The notes below the pieces were generated by a model, which saw nothing but the letters and a program-made list of their open reading frames with translations, ran no database searches and had not been told where the DNA came from. Positions 8,601 to 20,600 of a DNA stretch of 33,023 nucleotides are shown here, piece by piece. The position numbers were made by a program, and so were the translations under genes. The stretch is from UBA1562 sp041653955 (lineage in GTDB: Bacteria > Omnitrophota > Gorgyraeia > Gygaellales > Profunditerraquicolaceae). Position 1 is the stretch's first letter. Every line of letters starts with the position of its first letter. The stretch covers positions 1 through 33,023 of the forward strand of contig JBAZEH010000017.1 of assembly GCA_041653955.1 (NCBI GenBank). Reading direction: 5' to 3'.

Positions 8601-11600
8601 CGGACAGGCGCACTCCGTTAGAGGCCTTTAAAATACAGGAATCCAGCCCATCCCGTATAAGAGGGGCTAATATCTGAGGGTTTGCTATTATATCCTGTAT
8701 ATCTTTCTCATAATATATTATCCTTTTCTCTGTTGATTCACCCGGGAGCATAAATGTTATCCTGCCCGTCCCGGTGTCCGCGTCATATCTTAACGCTACC
8801 TCTCTTGCTCCCATGATCTCAAGTTCCCATAGAATATAATTTTTTGCCCCAGCCTTCATTAACAGCGAACCACCGTCAAACTCCGTGGACGCTACGAAGT
8901 TTGAGTAATATATATGCTCAAGATATGCCTTTTTGCATGAAACCAGTTCTATCCCGGAAAGGGCTTCCGGAGGCTCGAACGCAAGCTTATCAATGAATAT
9001 GGTTTCAACTGCCCCGGATATTATCTGGCTCGTTGAATAGTCGCCCCTTGAGGCGAAATATATGGACCTCTGTTTTTTGTTGTTTTCCGGAAGCATCGCA
9101 CCTATTGATAATAGATACCTTACCTTATTAAGGCTCATATGATCATGTCCGGCGATATACCCTGTAACGCCTTTCATGCGTTTAGGGGTATTTTCTTTGC
9201 CTTCTTTGGGCATAATAATATAGTTTATCCAAAACGGGATCAAAGATAAGAAGGTGTGGGCCAGGGCCCGCGGCTCCGAATATATCTGTTTTTTAAGATG
9301 GCTTATTAATTCGTGATAAAGGATAACGAACCTCATGAATGCGGGTAATTCAAAATAGGCGGGGTGCAGAATAATTTCTCTATTGGCTATATCTGTCTGT
9401 GCGTAATTCAGGATCGAAGGGTCAACGTTTAAGGCAAACGGAGGAGCATGGGGATACGATACCCTGGTTATTAACCTCAAGGCCCTGATCAAGGCATCTT
9501 CCCTCATTCTAAGCCCTGCCTGGGAGATATATTTTAATTCATCAACCCTTTCCAGCCTGGCGCCATCCATTACCCTATATTCATACCTGGGTAACTGTTC
9601 ATATTTAACCCTCATCCTCTGCGCAACCTTTTGCGGCCACTCCCTGGTATGATTCTTATGTTCCATATTAGCCAGCATCCGGTTCAATATGTGAGGTATC
9701 ATTATCATAACTCCTGCCAGCAGCGACAAAGCGGTCGCGAAGGCAAAGGCGACCGGCTGGTTAAAACTCCATAATACGCCTATCAGTATGCCCCCAAGCA
9801 GGCTCGCTATCGCCTTTACCGACTGGAATACGCCGGCAGTAGTGCCCTGCATATTCTCTTCGGCAAAGGCCGCGGTAAATGCGCGCTGGTTCCCTTCCGT
9901 GAAAGAAGTAGACAACCCGTATATGGCGAAAAGCACACCGAACCAGATTAAACTGTCAGCCCAGATAAAGCCCAGACAGCTCAATGCGTAAAGGCAATAA
10001 CCGAGGCATAAGGCTTTATTACCTCCCAGCCTGTCAAACAGGATACCTGCCGGAACAGAAAACGCGCTGGCGATCACGCTGGATATGGCGTAAAGAAGAA
10101 GCGGGAACGCAACCGCCAGTCCCGGGCTTAACATATCGGCCAAAGCGATATTCGCGGACAATATAAAGAACATGAACATCGAGAATGAGCTCGTTAAACT
10201 GAACATGCTCACCCCCAAAAGATAACTCTTGAAACCTAAAGGAAGGTTCCTGAATATAGGGACGATCTCTTTTATTTTAAACCCGATAAAAAGGCGCCTC
10301 TTGCGCGGCTTGTCTTTGACGAGAAAAAGAGGTATAATCGCAGCCAATCCTATTCCCGCCGCGATGTATAATATTGAACGGTAATCCATATCCAGCCCCC
10401 AGAAGAAAAGGAATGCTGCCAGGGAACCGGCTGCCGCGCCGATACTGCCAAGCGCCCTAAGGATACCGAAGGACCTTCCCCGTTCCTTGTTCTGCGAACC
10501 ATTGGCTACTATTGCATCGCGCGCCGGAGTCCTCCAGCCCAATCCGAGCCCGTCTATTATCCTGGCAGGAAATACGGCAAGCCATCCCGGACAGGCGGCG
10601 AGTATGAGCTTAGCCAGGCCTGAAACAAAATATCCCGAAGAAACCATGGAGATCTTACGGTCTACCCTGTCCGCGCGCATGCCGGAGAATAACCTTACTA
10701 CCCCGCCCAGCCCCTGATTCAAACCATTAACCAGCCCTAATGCCACTCCTCCGCCGCCTGCGGCTGTTATAAACAGGGGGAGGATCGCCAGCAACATCCT
10801 TCCCGAAATATTTTCAACTAAGTTAGTAATGCCGAGCAATAAAATATTATGCCTGGACCTGTTTCGCTTGCCGTTATCCCATTCAGGGAGCCTGGCGGTA
10901 ATACTATACCTCTTATTTGAACCCGGCCTGACCTTGCATATATTTTTTACTGCCTTGCCGCTGTCTCTTTCAACCGCGCTGATATCGCTGAAGCCGCTGT
11001 AACGCCAGGCCCTTGCTGCCATATAATTGGCGCTGTCTGCCTTTACTGCCCATCCGGAGAATCCGCGTAAAGCAGGATGCGCCCCTATCCAGCGCAGCAT
11101 AAGAGGAAAAACGCGCTTCCCTTGCAAGTCTTTGGCTAACGATATGTTCTCCAGCTGCAAATAAGGCTTATCTCCGGCAACGGCATAGATACCGCAGCTG
11201 CCTTTAAATGCCTTAGTCCCTTTATGTATAAAAGTTATGACATCATCTTCTTTTATATAAACCAATTCCAGTTCTCTTTTGGCGAGCGCGCCCTTTATTG
11301 CCGAGAAGGCCTTATCCGGGTCCTCTATATTGTTCAGTTCGGCGAACCCCCTGTCTATCTCTTCTATCTTATCGCTTGCCAGGCGCTCAATAAGCTTAGG
11401 CTCTGATGAAACTTTATGGCTGAACTTCCGTTTCATCTGCTTGTCCGGCCTGAAGAGGAACCATGCCAATCCGGCAAATACGACCGCGTCTATTACAAGC
11501 AGCAGGAGCGTATCGCTTATGCCAAGGAAGAGGGAAGATTTAGAGATAAAAGAAAAGGCGTAGGGTGCCCCATACATGAAATAAAATATATGTTTCGGAA

Positions 11601-14600
11601 GGTTACCCAACGCGGAGAACAGGAAGAACTTCTTCGCGGGGTACTTCGCGATACCGGCTGCTATTGCGGTAACGCCGACAAGAGGAAGGGGCAGAAGATT
11701 GGCCAGGATGATAAGCAGCCATGACCATTTCTTATTCATCAAGCCGGTTATATTTTTGTGCTCTTTTACGGAGCTGCGGCCAAGGATATAGGCGGTTATC
11801 AGCCCCAGGGTCGCTCCCACTCCGGCAGAAGAACCGAATAGTATAGGATTGAAGCTGGCCGACAAAGAAGTGATGGCTACAATGCCTATAGGTATGAAAG
11901 CTACCAGATTATCAAAGAACGCTATAATAAAAGGCCCGAAATAGCCTATGGCGCCCAATGCCCCGATATTGTCCCTTAGGAAAATAATGAGAAAGGACAT
12001 AAGGGCTACCGTAATAAAAGTAGCTATTTTAAGGCGAAAGTGGCCATTGCCATGCATAGCGCCGTTGAATCTATTGTTAAAATCCTGCAACTGTCCTATA
12101 TTTCTGTCTAAAGACGACCTTCTTAGGCGCTTACCAAGATCATGTTCTAAAACCCTGACATACCCGGCTATCGCGGTATCAAACCCTTCCTCCAAATATA
12201 TCCACTCCTTTATCAGAGGAAAATCCAGCAATTCTCTCAATACCTTTATCTTGATGCTATCGGGAATCACCCTGGAATTAAACAGGAATGGCATAAAGCT
12301 ATAGTATGTTTTAGACAGGTACTTTATATGTTCAGGCCCTGTTAACCCCTTAAGGTCCCTGATATTAGCAAGGCGGTCGGCGGCCTTTGCCAGCTGGACA
12401 TCTAACGGCGCGTCCAACAGCATATTAAAATATGCAAAGTTACGCTCATGTTCATCCATGGCCGCTCCCTTAGTTGATTTTGTGAGAAAAGCTACCTTGC
12501 GGGCAATATCCCGGCCAAACTCCCTTTCAATATCAACTATGGTTACCTCTGTATCCTCAACCACATCATGCAAAAGCAAAGCGGCAACTATTTGTTCATT
12601 TATTATCCCGGGTATCTTTGACGCAAGTTCGCGTATAAAAATAATTGCTGCCGTCAGCGGATGCAAGATGTAAGGCGTAACCCCATCCTTTCTAAATTGT
12701 CCTTTATGCGCCTCATTGGCAAATTCAAACGCCCTTCTTAAAAATCCGGGATCTGCTTCAGGCAAGGCGCTCCTTAAATCTGTCAATAGCTTATTAAAAA
12801 CCGTCTTGGCGGGGGCCTGGCCAATAAATGAAGCTCCTTCTTCGGAGAGATCCGGCTCAAAATATTCGGCGTGATTGGTTATACCTGCGCAATAGATCCA
12901 GAACCTGCTTCTGTTCTTAAAGGCTGCCTCATATGGAATAACCACTACCCCAAGATTACGATACTTGCTTCTTGCAATAGGCTCAAACCGGTCACAGGTT
13001 AAATCTACAATAAAGTCGTATCCCGCGGCCTTGACAACTATGTAAATATGGCGGTTCGGCATCTCTTCCCTGAGCAGCGGATTGATATCGCCAGGGTCAT
13101 CCGGTTCAGGGCGGAACTCATCGTCAACCCTGACCCCAAAGCCATGCCGAAGAAATACATCTCTTGCCAGCTCCCCGTTATATATATCGCAGGCCCACGA
13201 TATGGCGTGCTTCTTCAGTTCATCACGATATTGAGCCTTCAATCCTGCAAGTTCGGCTAATGCTGACTGGAACATCAAAACTTCTTTTTCATCGCATGCG
13301 TCCAAAGGTTCGCTGCCGTGCAATTCCAGGACCATCTTTCTGAACTTACCCGCATCCACCCGCGTATATTTTCTGAATTCTTTTGCGAATATCGCGCCCT
13401 CTCTGCCGAAAAAGGCCCTGGATGATAACGTTGATATAAAAAACCTTAACTTATAAGAGAAGGCATGGATGAGGAGTTCATGTAGATAAACCGTATATTG
13501 CAGGAGAGAATTAAGATGGCTGGCTGCTGTCTTATTAACATAAATGAGGCCTGCTTTTGTATAAGCGGCATACCGCGATCCGCTTTCGGCAGAAAGGGCT
13601 TTCCGTAAGGGAAAAATTAAAGGGTATGGCCCGGCGCGGATATATCCGGTTAAAATCTGTTCCTCTAATACCTTGAGCCTGCGGTAAAGCCAATAAAGCG
13701 TCCCGGCAGCCGCTATAAATATAATAACCGGGCCCGCAAAACAACAATTTAACGCGATCAAGCCAAGCGATACGGTTGCCCCTATTGCCAAGACAATGGT
13801 ACCCCTAAATGCCCAGCCGGCAGAAACGGGACGTTTACTTACGTCAGTAATGCATTTTTCGGCATATTCCCAGGCCAGCTCTTTTTTCACTTCGCCAAAA
13901 CCTACAATAAGCGACATTTCTCTTTTATTCCTGACCTCTAAAACCTCTCCTCTGCCAAAAATAATATGATTTATCCATTCACCCGGATTGGGAAGCGGTA
14001 AATTAACCGCCATTCCTGCATGCCCTAAATGATTTTTAGTTATATCCTTCTTTACCGGGGAGGCGCGATTATTTTGACAAGGAACCGGCGGGGTTAAAGG
14101 CCTCTTCAGTTTAAGCCCTTTCTTAGATCTATTATTGCCTGGCCTCGGATGAGAGATGATCGTGATAGGCAGCACGCCGGCCTCTTTCATTTTCTTTATA
14201 TGGTCTGAAACGGTAGCATCGGGCAAGCAGGACTTATCGCTTATCTGCTTTACGGATGCCTTATGCCCCAATTCTTCCATCGCCTGAAATATCTTTTTAC
14301 GGGTCTCATCCGGCTGCGGGCGGATGATCCCTACAGGAAGCTCACCCTTTCTTGCTAAACACCAGTTTATCAGGCTAAAATCCATGCTCCTTATAATAGA
14401 AGAGATACTCTTTCTGCCCTTTCCTAAGCTCCGCGCTACCCCTGAAATGGATTCCTTCCTGCCGTCTTTATCCCTAAGGCAATCCACTATATCTCTCATA
14501 ACCGTTACTGTCCTGTTGTTATAGATCTTATATCCCGGCAATCCTTTGCTTATTCGCTCCTTGTTCTTTTTATCAAGGATAGCTCTTAAATACGGGGAAA

Positions 14601-17600
14601 GGGTTGATTTAGGCATACCCAATTCTCTTGCCACTTCAGTCAAACTCATAAATCCATAATATCTCTCAAACATATCCGTGATCCCCGCTTCCTGCATCGT
14701 ATCATTGAGGCATGCTGCAGCAATACTATATCTCCTCACCCTGCCCGGCCTGCCTTCCGATACCCCAAATAAACCCGCATCAAACTCATCCGGACCTGCG
14801 TGAGCGTATCTTCTCTTTGCTTTCCTGTCTTTAGCAATAAAAACCTTTAACTCCTCGTCTTCTATCTCCGCGAAGTTTATGCTCTGATCTCCGAAATATT
14901 CCTCTCCGTTAATATACAGGCGCTTCTTGTCGTTTATAAGAACTGCCTGTAACGCCTTATCGCACTCGCGCCTTTCCAAAATAACTACCAGGGTCGGCTC
15001 TCTGCCTGCCGCGCTGAATAATCTGCTTACGGTTATTCCGTTCAGGTGTTCAATCCTCTTCTTGGCAATATCGCAATCAGCTATCTTGATCGTCATCCCT
15101 CCGATATCGGATAATTTTCCTTCCTCATAGAGGAACTCCTCTATGCCGAGATTACTTATAGCCGTTTTCGCGGTTTCAAAGAGTTCCGGCCTATTGATAT
15201 GTTTATTTAACCAGGCAATAGCCTCCTCATAATCTATTCTTTTCCTGCCTGCCGGGCCAGAAACCGCAACAGCATGCTTTTTCTCATCCTGGGATGCCTG
15301 GCTTATCTTCAAAGGAGCCTTATTGTCTACGTTAAAAAATCTTCTGGCGCTTTCTTCCGTCATCTCATGCGGGATTAAATATCTATTGGATACCGATACC
15401 CCGGAAAGGACGGCCCTTTCTCCGTTTAGCGTAATCCGGTTTATCCCCTCCTCTTCATTATCGATATTATTTATGGCTACCACCTGAAGCACTTCTCCAT
15501 TATCTTCCCTCTCCCCTATCCAGACTATGTTCATCTCTGCGGACAAATGCGATATTGCTATTGAACCCGTAAGGGACACCGCGGTTTTTGTCACTTTGAA
15601 TACCGCTACCTTCCCCATGGACTTCTTGATATGGATCTGCGCGCCGCCTATTGAACAAGCCTTCCCTTCATACCCTATCTCCTCAACGGTAAATTTAAAA
15701 CCGTTAGAAGCTAATCCTTTATTTTCAATTTCTCTTATATAATTTATGGCATCCTTTAAATGGGAAGTATCTTTTACGCCTCTTTTCCTTAACTCTTCTA
15801 TGACCTGGGCGGCATTAAGTCTGGAGAATGATTCTCTCGCTACAGCAGCGCCACTTGAAGATTCATTTCTTGCCGCATCCCCTGCAAAATAGCGCATACG
15901 CGATGAAGGACGCCTGCTGCCGGTCCCAAACGCCTCGCTTGGGCAGAAAGTTTCCCGCGTATTTGAATATTCGGATAAACCCGGCTGTAACCTGCCTGAC
16001 CTGTCCAAGTGGTGCAGGCCGCGCCACTGCCTTCTGCCCATAGGATTATCCCTATCATCCGTTTCCTGCGTGAATAAAGGCAGCTGTTTATTGAATTCCT
16101 GACGGGTGGTATTCTTAGGCAATAGGCCCCTAAGAGGAACCATGGGATCTTTATCATCCTGAACCCCTTGGAAAAATCTGCCTTTTGCAGCCCAGATAAG
16201 CAAGTGCCATATAGGGCCTTCTATCTTGCGCTTCCTTTTATTGCTAACCTTATTTTCGTATGCCTCTATCTTCTTCCCGGTTTCTTCTAATTTACCTGTA
16301 TCCTCGGCATACTCCAGTATATACCTCCTGGCATTAAAATAGGTCCAGCTTGAACGGACATCCTTCATAAATTGCCTGTAATCCCTCTCCTGCGATTCCC
16401 TGTCCTCCTCTAACTGCCTTATACCGGCCGATAAACTTACCTTAAAAGAAGGTATGCTCTTTGCCCACTCTTCGGCAAATGCCCTTTTATCTGTTGCGCC
16501 CCATTCAGGATAAGCTATATTGCTTACTCCATAGCAAAAAGCATTTAAAAGTTTATGTTGATTCTCATAAGACAGAATAGAATCCCCTATGGTGGTATCA
16601 AGATATATGGAGCGTTCGCTGTATATAAATACGCAGGCAAGATCACGCATCTGGCCTGTATAGACCTTCATACGGGATAACCCTTCTATCGCGTTGCTGA
16701 TCTTTATGTCGGCCCTGGCAGCACCGCTATTCTTAAGCGCTTCTATTGCTGAACGCACATACCCCTTAAAGGGGCTTATAATAGGCTGGTTCTTCTCTAT
16801 CGCCTTAGAGATATCCTCTTCTCTTGCCTGCTGGTCTATGGGCAATTTATTGCCCGGCTTAGCGAAATACAGATACTTGCTTTCTTCTTCAACCCACACA
16901 CAACCCTTAAAAAGGCCAACCTGTTCACCATCAAACCCAAATCCATCCCTAAGGTCTTTTATAAATGCCTCGCTCAAGCGCGGGAGGTCTTCCGCTACAA
17001 GGCGTATTTTTAACCCTATCTCCTGCGCTATATCGGTATTTATTGATCCTGCTGATTGGGCCTGTATACACCTGAAGAAAACTGCGGTGTTATTAAACTT
17101 GCCGCCTTTTAGCCATCTGCCGTTAATAAGGGTATCTATACTGTCTGACTCCAGGATATCTACATACCTTGTGACGGCTTTAAAAAGCGGGTTAGGTATC
17201 CTATGGCTCTTCTTTTCCGGGTTATCTATATTAAGCGGGATATTTACCGCCTGGGCTGTCTTTGCCCACCATATCGCGCGCTGCTGCCATGAGCTCCTCA
17301 ACAGCTCTCCAAACGAAGAGTCAGCGGTCTTCCAGAAGAATGAGAATGTTTCACGTAATAGTTCCTGCCTGTCAACGCCCCTGTTTGTTTTAAACTCCTG
17401 TGCTGCCAGGTCATCCCTGTATTTCATCATAAACTCATAGAGGAACTCCTGCTTTCTTAACCTTTCCCTGGACAGCTCCACTACCTCCAGGATATCTGCT
17501 TTATCAGAACCCTTCTCAAGCAATTTTAAGGACACAGAAAGCAGCCCTTTAATAGAATTGTATTCCGGCTCACCCTTGATAATCTTCAATCTCCTTATAC

Positions 17601-20600
17601 CCTGGATCATGCCACATGCCGTCCCCGTCTTCCCTTTATTTATCAGGCCAATGGCGGAATTTATCCTGCTTAAAACATCCATATCCCTTGCCCTTGCTAT
17701 ATTCTTTAATTCCTTAAGCGCCTGCCTGCGGCCCTTTATTATTGACTCGGTATTCCTCTTTCTTAAATCCAGGTTTTGTATGGCATTATTCAGAAGCCCG
17801 GCTATCTCCCGTGAAGGATACTCTGCCTTTTCTATTATTTTCTCTGCGGCCTCCGATAAGAGCCTGACAATTATCTTTTCGTTTACCCTCGGCTTCTCTA
17901 TAGTATCCTGTGCCTGTTGTATGGCCGCTGTTATTTCCGCGCGCTGTTCCTCGCTTAAAATGCCGTCTTTATCCTTTATTGACCCGGCTGCCTTTGAAAG
18001 CAACTCTATGCCCTGAATAGCCCGGAGCCTTTCATTAAGCTCTGAATCTATCTTATGGTCTTCTGCCCTGAACGCCTCCCAGAGCGTCTTATAGTTTATG
18101 GCGCCCGGGATAAGTTCGTATCTGGTGGCATTCCTTATGGCCTTGGAGGTATATTTAGACTGGGATACTTTTATCTTTCCGGACTCAACCCAGGCCTTCC
18201 TGTTAAGCAATAATTTTATCTTGCCGGCAGTCTGCGGGTATTTTTTTGCGGCTTCTTCCCAGGCAACGCGGTGAGCTTCTTTCGGTGAGGACCCCTTTGC
18301 TATCCGGAGGATCTCGATAAGCCCGTGGTGGGCGAAGAAATCTAAAACGAAGGGTATCTTTACGTACTCGTTATAGCACTCTTGCGATGAGAAATATATC
18401 TCTAATATGTTCTTGTTGTGCCTTTCCCAAACAAACCCTGCCGGAGGCGCTCTTGTTGCCTGCGCCGTGAGTATAAGCACACGCGCCTCCGTATTCATAA
18501 CGCATGGGGTGCGCCTGGTTGCATTCCAGTCAATCCGGAAATTCTTGGCCTCTATAAGGGCCTCTATCTGGGCCCTTAACTTATCGTCTATATTGCCGGT
18601 GCCCCCTATGCCGCGGCGGCCATTACCTCTATCTTTTTTGCCGCCGTTAAGATACTTCTCTATATCGCTTGCGGTAACGCTGCACTCCTTCTCATGTTTT
18701 CTGACCAGGATTATCCTGTATAAGATTATCGCTTCCTTTTCTTTATCCTTCAGGTCCCTGCGGTAAAGTTTATACCCTGCCTCCGGAGGCAAAATAGCAA
18801 AAGCAAGCCTTAACCTGGCTATCGCAGATAATATGGGCTCGGTATCTTCACCCGATGCGTACCTTGCAATCAACGCTCTGGCCTCCTCTTCATAGGATAT
18901 GGCAGTATATAGATTGTCTTCATAGCGGTAAAATGCCGCTACCTGTGCGTTATCCTTCAGCTTACGCAGATCAAGTATTATCTCCCCTTCCCTGTCCTTC
19001 CTGAATGAATATATTCTCTCTTTATCAAGTTTTACCCTGCCATCTGCGTCCACCCTGATAACCCTGCTGAGATACACTCTGTTTTCATACGTATTATCAA
19101 AGGCAATACCGTACTCCGTATCCCCCACCCAAAGAGTATATACAGAAGAAACAGGTATGCCCGTCATCACGAGTAGCTCCCGTGAATTCAGATTATTCTT
19201 TAAGAGGAGGTTACCGTTATAAGCGCTGCGCCTGATATTGCCCCTCATCCAGCTGTTTCCTGCCAGGACCCTTACCTTAATATAATATCTGCCTTTCTTA
19301 TTAACGGCTGCGCCTGCGCGCAGGCGGATAACGCCGCCTGCCGGCATCGCCTTAAGGGAACCCCGCATCATTGCGATAAAACTTCCTATGATATCCTTAA
19401 GCGAGAACGCTTCGCTATTCTTTCGCTCCATATCTATGCGGGCTAACAGTGGGATAGCGGCAAGGCAGAAGCCGGACCCAAAAGTGTCTAAGCCGTCAGC
19501 GGCGATCTGCCATAACAAAGCGAAGAGGCCTAAAAACGCGAAGATTATAACTGACAATCCTAACTGCTGCTGGCCGGATATTATCTTTAACCGGTTGGCA
19601 TTAAATACCTCTTTCAGGGAATCAACAAAAACCGTTAATTCATATTTCTCGCGGCTGTTCAGCCCGAAACCGGGCTCTTCAATTACCTCCGCGATAAGCT
19701 TGGTTAAAAACCTGGTTTCTTTCTCTTCATTAAAATCAAGATTCTGTTTAAGGCAGGATAAGGATTCATCCAATATTGCGCCAAGGCGGGATTCTTGCGG
19801 ATACAAAGCGGCATAGAAAGAAAGTAATAGTGCCGGAGAGCCCCTGATCCCGTTCTTTACGGCATGGCCATATACATTAAGGATAAATTCCCTCTTATTC
19901 TCAAATGTTGCTTCCGGCTTATCGGCTACCGATGCCTTTATATGGTTGATATAAACCGCTAAACGCTTGTTCATCTCAAGATTCCCGTTACGTACCCGCG
20001 CGATCTCTTCCGCGCTCTCGCCCATCCTTGTCAACAACATAGAGAATATGCTCAATCCTGGGTAAACAGCCATAGCCCTATACAGTAACCCCTTAAAATG
20101 CGTGTTATTTGATACTACTCTTCTATGGGTATTGAAACTCCTGTATAGCAGGTCAAAGGCCTCCAGCTTTACGTTAAGAGGAGATGTTTTTATAATATAC
20201 TCCGCCTCTTTCATAAATTTAAATATACTGCCGTCGCTGCGTTTATCGTCTTTAAGGCTAAGGTAAAAATAAGAGTAAAGGAATATGCGGTGGGCCTCTA
20301 TATTGTCCGGTTCCCTGCGCAATGCCTTGGAGGCCTCCCTCATCGCGCTCTCATACATGCCGCACTCAGCGTAAACCTGGCCTAACACTAAGCTTCCCTG
20401 CATTGTGCTTTCCAGATACTCCCTTTCTTCAGAGACCTGATACCACAAATCTTCTTCTATTGAGAATTTGATCAATTCCCCGTAAAGCATAAGATCGCCT
20501 TTCAATGCCGATATCGCCTCCCTGTAGCAATCAAGTATATCCTGCTCATATGGGCCGCTCCTGTTTCGTGACATCAGGCGATAGATATCTATCATCTTAA

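Noticed and set aside
16694..17440. 248-residue plus-strand open frame, the longest on that strand
   Set aside because: It is Leu/Ser/Phe-rich antisense of a helical coding part of the giant gene, with no domain motif or Shine-Dalgarno; other plus-strand frames are alike.
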